A DNA stretch of 64,000 nucleotides from Sesamum alatum (GCA_034509735.1 JACGWO010000008.1:13527864-13591863), one strand, 5' to 3'; numbered from the stretch's first letter, positions 24,016 to 36,419 are shown. Program-made: numbers and translations. Notes: generated by a model not told the origin, from the sequence alone.

Positions 24016-26176
24016 TATTAGAATAGGTGACCAGAAAGCCAATAGGTTTGGCATTTTGTAACCTATTTGACAACTTGATGTAATTTAATATTATGTAATG
24101 AATAAAATGAGTATTCGTTACCGTTGGTACCTTCTTTGTTGTGCTTGTTTCTTAATATGTTAAAATGGTGTTTTACATATATCACAACAAAGCCCACAGA
24201 CCACGATTAACAACTCATGCAGTTGGGCCACGCATTGGATGGTGGTCATGAAAACAAATGATAAAGAGATAGGTCTGAAATGGTCCATGTAGAGGACCTC
24301 GAGACAGGGCATCAAGAGTCCTATAGAGACTTGCACCATGAGTCGTATTCATTGGATGAGTGCCGTGTTTTCATCTGCGACAGGCGTGGGACGCATATAA
24401 GAATCTTGGTGGGTTGGTCGACTGGAGTCGAGCCGACTGAATTGACTCGCGGGGATCATCATATGGAAGCCTTGGAGGCTTGGTCGGTATGGTTGGATCT
24501 CCCTGATTCCGATAGTACGGGAGTCCTCAGACTTGAGGAACCATGGTAATCACGTACACAAGATGACTGTATCTTGGATCTGTAAGATGATCACTATAAG
24601 CCTTGTATAGTGCGATCAGAATGTGTAGCGAGGACGGTGGGTTCCAAGAAGAGGATCCGTCCCCTGTCAGTATGTGACAGAGGTATCTTCTATGCACTCG
24701 GAGACACGTTCATGCTGCTTAAACCTGTGGCCACAGTGGTTAGTCGAATAGGAAATGGTTTCCTGTGTCGATGCAATGAGGAGTGCGTAGTCTCAAGTAT
24801 TAAGCATAGATGCCTAGTCAAGGATGGGAACCGACGCCAAATTCCATACCCTAGACTATGGTCAGGAGACGGTAGACGGAAGGACCGTACCTTTACGGAA
24901 TCGGCACCTAAATGTTCACGCCGACATTTACCTAGTCTCTAGTGCCATGGACTGTTGCTAGACGGCCACCCATGGTAACGGGCCCCTGTTCGACACGGGC
25001 TTAAGTGTAGCTGAGGGTGAACCTAAAGGGTCACGCACAAATCACCGAGAAGGTGTAGAAATTGACTTGGAGTCTATTTCGGAGGATAACAAGTAATTGT
25101 ATATTTAAGGGATTGTCCATTGGATGGACGGGCATATATTGTATCGGGCCCTCGTTTAATCGGTAAATGGGATTTATCGGTTAATGTAGAGAGTCGAAAT
25201 ATTGGGTCTTTTAATTGGATTAAAAGATCAATGGAAATTATTTAAGTGGACCTAATGTTAAATGGGATTTAATTTTGGGTTTATTGTAATTGGATTATAG
25301 TGGACCCAGTCCGTTAAATTTTGGCCCAAGAGGTGTGTTAATTCTACTTTTGGAATAGGAAGAAGTTGGACTTCTTCCCTATAGTGGTATGGCCGAAAAT
25401 TACCACTTTTGGAGAGGTAAAATTGGCCATATATCGCCTTGATGAGTTGACTTGTCTCTTTTTTTCGGTAAGAGACAAATCAATTCCAATCAAGCCTCTC
25501 TCCTTTGGTATGCTTAGACTTGATTGATGAATTAGTGGAATTGATTGAGATGTATCTAGACATCTTTGGATGAACCTAGACATATTCAATAATCACATTA
25601 ATTTTGTATATATATGAGTATATACAATCATCAATGCAAGAGAATTCACTTTCATCTTTTTATAGGAAAAAGAAGAATAACACACTTCACTTTTGCCTCT
25701 CAATTTCGGCCCCTCTCTAACTCTCTAACACATCCCCTTTGTTCTTTATTTGATCTTGGATGATTTGGAAGAACAAAGCAAGTTTAAGAAAAGACACTAA
25801 CTTCTTAAACCGATTCCTCTAGATCCGTTTTCTTCTAGCAAGGAAAACGTGTATTTCTTCCGGTGTGGTGTGGACTACTCTAGAGAGTTTATACGTTTGA
25901 ACTTGGTGAGCATTTCCAGAGAGGAACAACGCTCGTAGCCGTACAAGTGATATAACTACAAAGGTAATTTGGTTTTACACTTTCGTAGTTTACTTTTTAA
26001 ATCTATGCTCTATGTACAATATATGTTTATAATATTGTTACATCCTACATCGAACGCCCAATTGAGTACCCAAGGGTACACCCCTTGGGATTATGTGATC
26101 ATTGCTTTGATTTATGCAATTTTAATTCGCTTCACGCTTTTGCTCGCGCTCCTGGCGGATCCGCTTGTCCCCTTCA
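24016..26176 (+). repeat. Cop-B 5' LTR, 2,161 bp
   Basis: Aligns with the LTRs of Cop-E and contains both segments that are separately deleted in the two Cop-E LTRs (about 24280-24600 and 24655-25005). It ends ..cccttca just before the primer-binding site. It carries the conserved blocks described in Findings (24945-24982, 25008-25050) and a TATA-like run (25602-25625). Open frames inside it (24280-24549, 24610-24942) look accidental. Confidence 0.8.
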
Positions 26177-26178
26177 AG

Positions 26179-26194
26179 TGGTATCAGAGCCCGG
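26179..26194 (+). other. Cop-B primer-binding site
   Basis: TGGTATCAGAGCCCGG, two bases after the LTR end: complementary to the 3' end of plant initiator tRNA-Met, standard for copia elements. Confidence 0.9.
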
Positions 26195-26458
26195 TTCGAT
26201 GTAAGGGGCATAGATCTATGTGCTTGGCATGTACAACTTGCTTTTATGATTTTATGAGCATGTGTATATGTATGAATATGTGAATGAATGTGCTTGTTCA
26301 TTTGTTTGAATTTTGATGGACATTATACAAGCGATTTTTTTTATAGATTGGATCCTAAAAATTGCATGTTTATTTTCAATTTATTTTATATAATAATGTT
26401 TTGAAAATGAGAAATCGAAAACAAAGAAAAGAAATAAAACGGACAACAACGACAACAG

Positions 26459-26600
26459 TTGACTGCCGCCCCCGCCGGTCGGGCACGCGCGGGCTCATGC
26501 CTGCGCGCAGCCTGGCCGGCGTGCCTGCCAGCGTGCGTGTTGGCAGGGGTGGCCGCGAAGACTGCGCCGCCCGCATGGGCCAGCCTGCACAGGGGCCCAC
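26459..26600 (+). repeat. GC-rich tract in the Cop-B leader (first half)
   Basis: About 280 bp after the primer-binding site the base composition switches from AT-rich to strongly GC-rich with many GCGC/GCCGGC words. It continues after Cop-C at 36420-36500. Comparable tracts lie at the same place in Cop-E (about 45725-46080) and, inverted, in Cop-D (about 38160-38420). Overlapping open frames here on both strands (26362-26647) come from the high GC content and are not supported as genes. Confidence 0.75.
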
Positions 26601-28921
26601 TGTTAGCTTCGTATAAGCCCCGAGACGTTAAACGCAACGAAAATTAAATTCTTAATTAAAAATAATATTATAATTAGCGATCAAATCGCCCGTCTCGTTG
26701 CTATTACGATGTGGATCTCATGCATAAAAGGATGTCAATTGAATGGTTAAGAGAAACCAACCTTTCTTGCTCTCCGGTTGATGTTGGTTATTTGAACTTT
26801 CTCAAGAATGACTTTACCTTAAAATTGGTGGAACGTCAAAATGGAAGAGCTTTTAATTGTTGTTCACGGTAGGAACACAAGTGTCTTCCCTCCAAAGCTA
26901 GTCCACACCACCTATGATGGAATCACCCTCAAACCTATGCTAGTAGGTATTGAAGGATTAAGGTAGATCAACTATTGATCTATGGAGAAATCAAGGGAAT
27001 TCTTCTATTTTGGAGATGAGTAATGAACACAAGACCAATGCTAAAGTGAAAGCTAGACTTTCTAGCTTTGAAGGAGAGAAAGTCTAAGAGCTAGAGAGCA
27101 AAAGGAAGCAAGAGTTTTTTGTATCTTTTTATGTAGAATATGGCATATTAATCTCTTGCTTTGTACCCCTTTTTATAGGTATTTGTTTGCACTAGATACA
27201 ATGAATGTAGACAAGCCCTTTTGTCTTTCTCTTAGATAACACTTGTCTTCTTCATAGACAAGTTCTAGCATGACTCATCTTTTCTCCTTTTACACTTGTC
27301 TTCCTTATAAACAAGTTTTAGCATGACTCATATTTTCATCTTTTACACTTGTCTTCTTTATAGACAAGATTTAGCATGACTCATATTTTCTTCTTCATCT
27401 AAAGATGAAAACAAGTCATGTCTATGTTCAGTGAATCTTGTCTTGTGGGCTTGGGCTAAGATCTTGGGATTTATCTTAATTATCAATTGGACTAAGTCCT
27501 ATTTTAATTAATTTCCCAACTAATTATTTAGCCCATGATATTTAATTCTTTAATTAAATATAAGCCCAACTCAATTAATCTAATTAATTGATTTTCAAGC
27601 TCAAATAGATTAATCTTAATTAATTTGTCACAAGTCTTACTTAATCAAATTAATGCTTGTGATTTAGACTCCAAGTTAAATAATTGTATTATTTAATATT
27701 CCCATGAAATAATTTCATAAATCATTTCAATCAATTAATTTAACTCCTTAAATTAATTGATTTATTCTCCATAATTAATTCTATAAATTAATTCCAATAA
27801 TTCCATCATGGATTTGTGTGTGACCCTTTAGGTTCACTACTCAGCTAGACTTGGGCTTGTATCATTTATACAATTTAATTATCAACTTACTTGCATTAGA
27901 TTAATTAGATCCTATCATAATTAATCACCCTCAATTAACTCCTTAATTGGAGGGTACCCGTCACAATGGGTCGCCATCTAGCAATGGTCCATGGCACTAG
28001 AGGATAAGTGAATTATTGTGTGAAACTGTGAGCTACGCGTACCATGCAGATACGGGTCCTCCGTTACTAACCTCCCAATCAAAGTCTAGGGCATGGAATT
28101 AGTTACCGGTTCCCATTATTGACTTTGATATCTATGTATCAACTCTTCAAGTTATGCTTGCAATTTATCAATATAGGAAAAACCCTTTCTCCTACTTGAT
28201 CAACAACCATGGCCATGGGCTGCAGGGAACGCATAATGTAGAGAACATAGGAGGTTCGTCATCATCTCATGATAAGTAGCAGATTCTATCTTGGAACTCA
28301 CCAACCTCCATACATGCTTCAACTATGTCTGAAACTTGACCATATAGTGATCTAGGATGAAACCTGAGACCACCTTGGACATGATCAAGTCATAGCCGTC
28401 CTATGCACAAGGTTACCGTGGAACCTCAAGTCTAAGGACTAGTTAGTGCACTATCGTAGCCTAGGAGTTCTAGTCATACCGATTATGCCATAAAGGCTTC
28501 CATATGACAACTCCTGCGAGTCAATTCAGTGAACTTGATAATTCTTTATCAAGCATCCACTAAATTGCGCAGACGTCATATGTCTCTGTCTATGAAATTC
28601 GACATTCATCATATGAATGCATCACTTAGTGCAAGTCTTTAAGGAATGGTCAATGCCTTGTCTCGGCCGATTCATCGACTTGGAATATTTTAGATCAAAC
28701 CATAGAGGTTGGTTTCATGGTCACCATCATATGCGCGAGCCAACCCCGTAGCATAATTGATCTAAAGGCTTCAACCGAATGCTCATATAAATATAATGTT
28801 AAAAGCATATGATGAAGATAGCCAAAGAACATTTTCTTAAATTAACATATTATTGAAAAAGATCGTATAGAATAGTTTACAAAGAGCCAATAAATTGGCT
28901 TGACGGTCACCTATTCTAACA
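26601..28921 (-). repeat. Cop-C 3' LTR, 2,321 bp
   Basis: Pairs with 34105-36419. In minus-strand sense it begins TGTTAGAATAGGTGACC, like the Cop-B and Cop-E LTRs. The conserved block pair lies at 27818-27860 and 27960-28008 (plus-strand coordinates). Confidence 0.9.
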
Positions 28922-28931
28922 ATCTCCCACT
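28922..28931 (-). other. Cop-C polypurine tract
   Basis: Minus-strand AGTGGGAGAT immediately before the 3' LTR; Cop-E has AGTGGGAGAT at the equivalent place (49735-49744). Confidence 0.8.
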
Positions 28932-28935
28932 TGAC

Positions 28936-29346
28936 CTAAAGCCAATTGCCCATGTTCTTTAATCCCATATTCTCAAGATGTTGAGAATGAGCAATTTGTG
29001 ATATTGGCTTTGTAAGCGGGTCTGCTATGTTCTCCGTTGATGCAACGCGATCCACTCGCACGTCACCTCTTCCTACCATCACTCTAATTAGATGGTAGCG
29101 TCTAATTATGTGTTTGGCTTTGTGATGAGGTCTTGGCTCCTTCGCTTGCGCAATAGCCCCGTTGTTATCACAACGTACAACTATAGGTTTGGCAATGCTA
29201 GGCACCACACCCAACTCTTTGATGTCGTTTTTCATCCAAACAGTTTCCTTTGCAGCTTCAGAAGCTGCAATGCATTTGGCTTCCGTCGTGGAATCCACTG
29301 TCGTATCTTGCTTGGAACTTTTCCAACTGACAACTCCTCCATTCAA
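28936..29346 (-). pseudogene. Cop-C RNase H domain and polyprotein C-terminus
   Basis: 136 open codons: 'GGVVSWKSSKQDTTVDSTTEA' is the conserved copia RNase H block and 'VRCDNNGAIAQAKEPRPHHKAKHI' its second half, ending 'ENIADPLTKPISQIAHSQHL...MGNWL' and a stop 14 bp before the polypurine tract. The family's second-block Tyr/Cys position reads Cys in 'EAKCIAAS'. It is in frame with 29365-29682 but separated from it by a stop codon (29361 region). The equivalent tail survives in Cop-E at 49640-49729. Confidence 0.88.
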
Positions 29347-29364
29347 CCGAAATACATAACCAGA

Positions 29365-29682
29365 TTAAGACTTAGCGTCATCCACATCCGATTGGAAGCT
29401 GGCCTCAGTATACCCTTCCAATATCAATTCTCCATTACAGTACACCAAAAATAAATCCCTAGTTCTTCTCAAGTACTTAAGTATATTTTTGAAAGCAGTC
29501 CAGTGATCGTGGCCGGCACATGCCTGATAACGGCTCGTAACACTTAGAGCGTAAGCTATATCAAGCCTCGTACATTGAACATCATATTGTATGCTGCCAA
29601 CGGCAGAAGCATAGGGAATTTCTGACATTTTCTTAACTTCCATCAGTCTTAGGAGACTGAGTCTTGGAGAGTTTAATTCCAT
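29365..29682 (-). pseudogene. Cop-C RT thumb / connection segment
   Basis: 105 codons beginning at an internal Met. 'IPYASAVGSIQYDVQCTRLDIAYALSV' and 'HWTAFKNILKYLRRTRDLFLVY' are the copia segment between the RT palm and RNase H. It is frameshifted relative to the RT frame: the two starts are 769 bp apart, not a multiple of three. Confidence 0.85.
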
Positions 29683-29731
29683 GCCTTATGGGAAGAAAAC
29701 CCCTTTTTGATTCATCCATCTTGAACATTTT

Positions 29732-30451
29732 CTAGACTTTATCAATGTACGAGACTTGGGTCATTCCTAACATTCTTTTAGATCTATCTCTGTGGATAGT
29801 TATCCCAAGAATATAAGAAGCTTCACCCAAGTCTTTCATGGAGACTTGAGTAGATAACCATGCTTTAATGTCACCTAACATTTTAACATCATTCCCGATG
29901 AGTAAAATATCATCCACATAAACCACGAGGAACACAATAGAGCTCCCACTAACCTTTTTATATACACAGGGATCATATTCGTTCTTGATGAAGTCATAAC
30001 ATTTTATAACCTCATCAAAATGAATGTTCCAACTTCGGGATGCCTGTTTGAGCCCATAAATGGAACTCTGGAGTTTACAAACTTTTTCCTCTTCTCCTTT
30101 AGATGTAAAACCTTGTGGCTGATCCATATAGATTTCTTCCTCAATGAATCCATTAAGGAATGCAGTTTTCACATCCATTTTCCATATCTCATAGTCATAA
30201 TACGCAGATATGGCAAGTAAGATCCTTATGGACTTGGCCATAGCAACAGGCGAATAGGTCTCCTCAAAGTCCATACCAGGCCTTTGAGTGTAGCCTTTTG
30301 CTACGAATCGGGCCTTAAGGGTCGATACCTCTCCATCGGCTCCAAGCTTTCTCCTGTAGACCCATTTGAACCCAATGGGCCTAACTCCGTTAGGTGGGTC
30401 CACCAAGGTCCATACCTTGTTGGAGTTCATGGAGTCCATTTCGGATCTCAT
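29732..30451 (-). pseudogene. Cop-C reverse transcriptase domain
   Basis: 239 open codons: 'FKWVYRRKLGADGEVSTLKA', 'ARFVAKGYTQRPGMDFEETY', 'WKMDVKTAFLNGFIEEEIYM', 'SIYGLKQASRSWN' and the intact catalytic YVDD at 29909-29920. This is the RT of Ty1/copia, which copies element RNA into DNA within the virus-like particle. The domain itself is uninterrupted. It is cut off from the integrase frame by one TAG codon at 30461-30463 (minus strand), where related copies would be expected to have Trp (TGG), and from downstream sequence by a frameshift. It is the best preserved catalytic domain in the window. Confidence 0.92.
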
Positions 30452-30460
30452 GGCCTCAAG

Positions 30461-31658
30461 CTATCTACCCGAATCGATGTCAGACATCGCCTTTTCGAAC
30501 GTCTTTGGATCATTATCCAATTGACCAGTCAAGGCTAGCATACCATATCTCTCAGGCTGTTTAGAGTCTCTAGCCGAATTTCTCAGAGGATGTGTAAAAT
30601 CAAAAGGTTCATTGTGAGGCAGTATGGGTGTTATTTCTGCCATAGGTGATGCATCACTCGACTCTTCGAGTTGCACCTCTTTGTTTTGAGTATCCGAAGG
30701 AAAACCCTTTTCCAAAAATACTGCATTTCTCGAAACAAACATGTTTTGTTTCGAGGGATCATAGAAGTAGTATCCTAAAGTTTCTTTCGGATATCCAACA
30801 AATCTGCATAAGATGGATCTCATATCCAACTTATCCCCCACTAGTCTTTTGACATATGCGGGACACCCCCATATTCTCAAATACATATAAGAGGGTGGTT
30901 TGCCATGCCATATTTCATATGGTGTTTTTGGGATACAGCCTTAGATGGAACCACATTTAATAACTTGGCCGTCGTTTCTAACGCTTAGCCCCGAAAAGAA
31001 AGAGGTAATGTAGTAGAACTCATCATGGAACGAACCATATTCAACAAAGTTCGGTTCCTCCTTTCAGCCACGCCATTAAGTTGTGGCGTTGCAGGAGGAG
31101 TTCACTGAGAGAGAATCCCATTCTCTTTTAAGTAATTCAAGAATTCACCACCACGATCAGATCGAATGGTCTTAATTTTTCATCCAGTTTGATTTTCTAC
31201 TTCAAGTTTGAATTCTTTGAACATTTCAAATGCTTCAAACTTGTACTTCATTAAGTACACATAACCGAACAGTGAGTGATCATCGGTAAAGGTTATGAAG
31301 TAAGAAAATTCTCCTCTAGCTGGAATACTTAAAGGTCCACAAACATCTGTGTGGATTAATCCAACAGTGCAGCGGCACGACTACTTTGTCCAATATATGG
31401 TGTTTTGGTCATTTTTCCCTTGAGACAAGATTCACAAGTTGAAAGAGCATCTAAGTTCTCTATTTCTAGATTCTTAGAGTCAATCAACCTCTTCATCCTA
31501 TCCTTGGAAATGTAACCTAACCTAGCATGCCATGTTTGTGCATTTTCTTGATCATCCAATTTTCGTTTATGTTGAACGTTCATGATCATATTATGTTGTT
31601 GGATAGTATATAAACCATTTATTAAATTGCTAAGTAAAACAGAAGAACCATTCTTCAT
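30461..31658 (-). pseudogene. Cop-C integrase region
   Basis: Starts with the GAG-pre-integrase zinc module ('TWHARLGYISKDRMKRLIDS' and 'CESCLKGKMTKTPY', 31356-31658). The catalytic core follows in another frame: 'LIHTDVCG' near 31340, 'IRSDRGGEF' near 31150 and 'GVAERRNR' near 31060 supply the D, D and E positions. The C-terminal part (30461-30886) reads 'YLRIWGCPAYVKRLVGDKLD', 'CRFVGYPKETLGYYFYDP'. A one-base deletion shifts the frame near 31356 and further stops lie between 30890 and 31150. It would insert the cDNA if intact; here it is not. Confidence 0.85.
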
Positions 31659-31670
31659 TAAGTAGAAACA

Positions 31671-31960
31671 TTATTTTGATATACAAAATTCATACTCCTC
31701 TTCATCAAGAGTGGGTATAGAAACAATGTTTCTTATCATACTTGGTACATAATAGCAACTATTAAGTACTATCCTAACATCCTTGCTAATAGCTAAGTGA
31801 ACAGTTCCAACGGCTTCAGCAGCAACTTGCTTGCCGTCTCCAAGCCTGAGGATCACATCCCCTTCACCCAACTTTTTTTCTTCTCATTACTTGCAAATCA
31901 TTATTAGCAACCATGTTAATTTCAACAACGAAAATACCTTGGACTGTTGCAAGAAACTTC
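31671..31960 (-). pseudogene. Cop-C protease region lacking the active site
   Basis: The minus strand reads 'GIFVVEINMVAN' and then directly 'NDLQVM', 'GDVILRLGDGKQVAAEAVG' and 'NSCYYVPSMIRNIVSIP'. In Cop-E the same stretch is 'VEVNMITNYASWVLDTGCDA' followed by 'HIYNDLQV'. The segment carrying the aspartic protease DTG triad is therefore missing in Cop-C. A frameshift also follows. Without protease the Gag-Pol precursor could not be processed. Confidence 0.8.
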
Positions 31961-31989
31961 TTGCAATTTCTCTTCCAATGGCTTTTTTC

Positions 31990-32752
31990 GTGGCAGTGAT
32001 GACACTCATCATTTGCTGGATTGGCCTTGATTATCTTTTTTCCTTTGCTCTTCCCTCGGCCGTCCTTATTGCTTTTCTTCCTTCCCTTTCCATTTCTCGA
32101 CCCTTTTGGTCATGGAGGAAGATGTGGATGGGGTTGCTAGCATTACTGGTGCAGGCTTCTTTATTGTAGCCTCGTATTGCATAAGCATATTGATCAATTC
32201 AGGAACAGTCTTCTCAAGACCGTTCATATTGTAATTAACAACAAATTGATCAAAAGATGGCGGTAATAACTGTAAGATCACATCTATGTAGGAGTCATTA
32301 TTCATGCCTGTGTTCAAAGATTCTAACTTCTAAATGAGAGAAAGCATCTTGACGTCGTGGTCATGAAGAGACGACCCCTCAGTCATCTTTGCCCGATAGA
32401 ACTCCTTTGATGCTGCATATCTTATATGTCGATCTTGTACCGTAAACAACTATTGTAAGCGTACAAAGATCTCAGATGCATGCTTAAGGTGTTCATGTTG
32501 CTTTTGTAGTTCATTGCTCATAGATGCCAGCATAAGGCAACGGGCCTTAAGGTCATCATCAATCCAACGTTGGAACGTCACACGTTCTTCGTCAGTTGAA
32601 TCCTCGGGAAGCTCAATCGGAGGACGAGATTCCAACACATAAGAGCGTTTCTCGGAATCTAAAACAATTTTGAGATTCCTAAGCCAGTCAGCATAGTTGG
32701 TTCCAATAAGTTTGTTTGTCCCAAGTATGGTAGCAAGTGGACTTTTAGACAT
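31990..32752 (-). pseudogene. Cop-C gag
   Basis: Starts at a Met at 32752: 'MSKSPLATILGTNKLIGTNY', 'DWLRNLKIVLDSEKRSYVLE'. The matching start in Cop-E is at 47464. A UBN2/retrotran-gag domain follows ('VILQLLPPSFDQFVVNYNMN', 32066-32317). A zinc knuckle at about 31980-32020 reads C-H-H-C-HEKS-H-WKRN-C, a complete CX2CX4HX4C nucleic-acid-binding motif. In-frame stops interrupt between 32450 and 32317 and a frameshift lies near 32066. Gag would form the particle and package RNA. Confidence 0.88.
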
Positions 32753-33844
32753 TTTTGATCTACAAGACAGAAAAGAAGAAACAATGGAGATTTTAGCATT
32801 CTTTCAATCAATGTTAATTAAATTTACGATATAGTCTTTAATCATAAATTGCTCCCACTATTTCTTCAAAATTCCATAAACCCCCATATGAATTTTCGAG
32901 AAACATTTTTCCTAGTGGGCTTGAGGTCCATAGAACGAATTTCATACCCCGCTGTTACGATTCGCATGAAAATAAATCTATGGGAGGTGACTTTCACCAT
33001 TCTCATCTAATGAGATCCCCAAGGTATTTTACCTCATTTTTCACATAATCCCAAGGACTCCAAGTGAATTATGTTACTTCATGTTAAGCCCAACCCATCG
33101 ACCAAAAGACTCCCCACTATCACCCTCCACGACTCGTGAGACAGAGTGATAGTAGGTAATCTACTTATTTATAGTGATAGTACAACGTTTTTACTACTTC
33201 CAAATCATTGCACGACTCGTGAGACAATGAATTGAAAGGTGATAGCATCTCATACTTTGTCACTATGGATGGAAGGTCTGGATTATCAAATCAATTTGAT
33301 TTTATCCATCACGGGCTTAATAATTTAACTTGGATACTCCAAGTGAGGGTCCAAACCATTTGTTTATGCAAGACCTCATCACAATGTTTTATTCTTATTT
33401 GCTTGTTTATCATATACAAGAAATAAAACTTAGCATTCCCTTGTTGGATGATCATGAGCCCGTAGTCATCCCATATATTTATTACATAAAGATATTACAT
33501 ATCATATATGCAAATAATATCATGTATATATATATTAGTATCCAATAAAACAAAAGAATTTAATTCCTTATGTTAAATCACATGATGTTTTCCATGGAAT
33601 GAAATTGAATTTAATTTATGGGCACTTGATTCATAGTGTCAAATTAACTAGAACTTTCCAAGAAATTGTCCTAATCATATTAGGAGAATATGTTGAATTT
33701 TCCTAATGAAATTGAAAGTGAAAATCCAATTTTATTCCTCAATTTATATCCATATATAAATTAGAAAAATAATATATATATTTATATTTATTATTATCCT
33801 CAAATAGAAACAGAGTTGAGAATATACAAAAATCGCTATTAAAT

Positions 33845-33936
33845 CCGACCATGTAGGTGGAAGATAAATCAGGCCATGTAGGCGGAAGAATCCGACCATG
33901 TAGGTGGAAGATAAATCTGGCCATGTAGGCAGAAGG
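33845..33936 (-). repeat. Tandem repeat in the Cop-C leader
   Basis: Two units of about 47 bp (33845-33891 and 33892-33936), each made of two related half-units containing 'ccatgtaggYgg'. Four 'ccatgtagg' cores in total. Confidence 0.85.
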
Positions 33937-34087
33937 TGAAATACAATAGAATCAAATTTCAACAATTGAAATATGCCCAAGAATTAATTTCAACACATCA
34001 AGAGATTAACACATAAAATTTAATCGTTAAGCAATTTAATCCGATTAAATCACATCAAATCAAAATAAATTCAATTGACTTGCATGA

Positions 34088-34103
34088 CCGGGCTCTGATA
34101 CCA
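34088..34103 (-). other. Cop-C primer-binding site
   Basis: Minus-strand TGGTATCAGAGCCCGG, one base from the CA end of the 5' LTR; initiator tRNA-Met type. Confidence 0.92.
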
Positions 34104-34104
34104 T

Positions 34105-36419
34105 TGTTAGCTTCATATAAGCCCCGAGACGTTAAATGCAGTAGAAATTAAATTCTTAGTTAAAAATAATATTATAATTAGCGATCAAATCACCCGTCTC
34201 ATTGCTATTACGATGTGAATCTCATGCATAAAAGGATGTCAATTGAATGGTTAAGAGAAACCAACCTTTCTTGCTCTCCGGTTGATGTTGGTTATTTGAA
34301 CTTTCTCAAGAATGAACTTACCTTAAAATTGGTGGAACGTCAAAACAGAAGCGCTTTTAATTGTTGTTCACGGTAGGAACACAAGTGTCTTCCCTCCAAA
34401 GCTAGTCCACACCACCTATGATGGAATCACCCTCAAACCTATGCTAGTAGGTATTGAAGGATTAAGGTAGATCAACTATTGATTTATGAAGAAATCAAGG
34501 GAATTCTTCTCTTTTGGAGATGAGTAATGAACACAAGACCAATGCTAAAGTGAAAGCTAGACTTTCTAGCTTTGAAGAAGAGAAAGTCTTAGAGCTAGAG
34601 AACAAAAGGAAGCAAGAGTTTTTTGTATCGTTTTATGTAGAATATGGTATATTAATCTCTTGCTTTGTACCCCTTTTTATAGGCATTCCTTTGCACTAGA
34701 TACAATGAATGTAGACAAGCCCTTTTGTCTTGCTCTTAGATAACACTTGTCTTCTTCATAGATAAGTTCTAGCATGATTCATCTTTTCTCCTTTTACACT
34801 TGTCTTCCTTATAGACAAGCTTTAGCATGACTCATATTTTCTTCTTTTACACTTGTCTTCTTTATAGATAAACTTTAGCATGACTCATATTTTTCTTCTT
34901 TATCTAAAGATGAAAATAAGTCATGTCTATGTTCAATGAATGTTGTCTTGTGGGCTTGGGCTAAGGTCTTGGGATTTATCTTAATTATCAATTGGACTAA
35001 GTCCAATTTTAATTAATTTCCCAACAAATTATTTAGCCCATGATATTTAATTCTTTAATTAAATATAAGCGCAACTCAATTGATCTAATTAATTGATTTT
35101 GAAGCTCAAATAGGTTAATCTTAATTAATCTATCACAAGTCTTACTTAATCAAATTAATGCTTGTGAATTTAGGCTCCAAAATAAATAATCATATTATTT
35201 AATATTCCAATGAAATGATTTCATAAATCATTTCAATCAATTAATTTAACTCCTTAAATTAATTGATTTGTTCTCCATAATTAATTCTATAAATTAATTC
35301 CAATAATTCCATCATGGATTTGTGTGTGACCCTTTAGTTTCACTACTCAGCTAGACTTGGGCTTGTATCATATATACAATTTAATTAGAAACTTATTAGA
35401 TTAATTAGATCCTATCATAATTAATCACCCCTCAATTAACTCAATTGGAGGGTACCCGTCACCATGGGTGGCCATCTAGCAATGGTCCATGGCACTAGAG
35501 AATAGGCGAATTATTGCGTGAACCTGTGAGCTACGCGTACCATGCAGATACGGTTCCTCCGTTACTAACCTCGCGATCAAAGTCTAGGGCATGGAATTAG
35601 TTACCGGTTCCCATTATCGACTTTGATGTCTATGTATCAACTCTTCAAGTTATGCTTCCAATTTATCAATATAGGAAAAACCCTTTCTCCTATTTGATCA
35701 ACAGCCATAGCCACGGACTTCGAGGAACCCATAATGTAGAGAACATAGGAGGTTCGTTATCATCTCATGATAAGTAGCAGATCCTATCTTGAAACTCACC
35801 AACCTCCAAGCATGCTTCAACTATTTTTGAAACATGACCATATAGTGATCCAGGATGAAACCTGAGACCACCTTGGACATGATCAAGTCATTGCCGTCCT
35901 ATGCACAAGGTTAATGTGGAACCTCAAGTCTAAGGACTAGTTAGTGCACTATCATAGTCTAGGAGTTCTAGTCATACCGATCATGCCATATAGGGCTTCC
36001 ATATGACAACTCCTGTGAGTCAATTCAGTGAACTTGATAACTCTTTATCAAGCACCCACTAAAGTGCGCATACGTCATACGTCTCTGTCTATGAAACTCG
36101 ACATTCATCATATGAACGCATCACTTAGTGCAAGTCTTTAAGGAATGGTTGATACCCTGTCTCGATCGATTCATCGACTTGGAATATTTTAGATCAAATC
36201 ATAGAGGTTGGTTTCATGGTCGCCATCTTATGCGCAAGCCAACCCCATAGCATAATTGATCTAAGGGCTTCAACCAAATGCTCATATAAATATAATGTTA
36301 AAAGCATATGATGAAGATGGCTAAAGAACATTTCTTAAATTAACATATTATTGAAAAAGATCGTATAGAATAGTTTACAAAGAGCCAATAAATTGTCTTG
36401 ACGGTCACCTATTCTAACA
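34105..36419 (-). repeat. Cop-C 5' LTR, 2,315 bp
   Basis: Pairs with 26601-28921; outer end fixed by the CCCAC duplication at 36420-36424. The conserved block pair is at 35325-35362 and 35460-35502. Confidence 0.9.

Larger units (their letters stand above)
32753..34104 (-). other. Cop-C untranslated leader
   Basis: About 1.35 kb between the primer-binding site and gag. It shares phrases with the leaders of Cop-B, Cop-D and Cop-E ('gatgatcatgagcccgtag', 'cgactcgtgagac') but I see no GC-rich tract. Instead it carries a tandem repeat at 33845-33936. Open frames here (33232-33548, 33739-33980) are not supported as genes. Confidence 0.6.
26601..36419 (-). mobile_element. Cop-C: structurally complete copia element, 9.8 kb
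   Basis: Minus-strand element with LTRs at 26601-28921 and 34105-36419, both TGTTAGCTTC...TTCTAACA on the plus strand, and a 5-bp target duplication CCCAC at 26596-26600 and 36420-36424. The primer-binding site (34088-34103) and polypurine tract (28922-28931) are in place. Order on the minus strand: leader, gag, protease remnant, integrase, RT, RNase H. The two LTRs differ at several positions in their first 60 bp, so the insertion is not very recent. Gag-pol is broken by stops and lacks the protease active site, so the element is non-autonomous. Confidence 0.92.

Noticed and set aside
24280..24942. Two plus-strand open frames of 89 and 110 codons
   Set aside because: Inside the Cop-B LTR. 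The homologous LTRs of Cop-E carry deletions and stops through them, so there is no sign of coding constraint.
26362..26647. Four overlapping open frames of 62-84 codons on both strands
   Set aside because: They lie in a GC-rich leader tract where stop codons are rare. They have no domain, are simultaneously open in several frames, and run into the Cop-C LTR.
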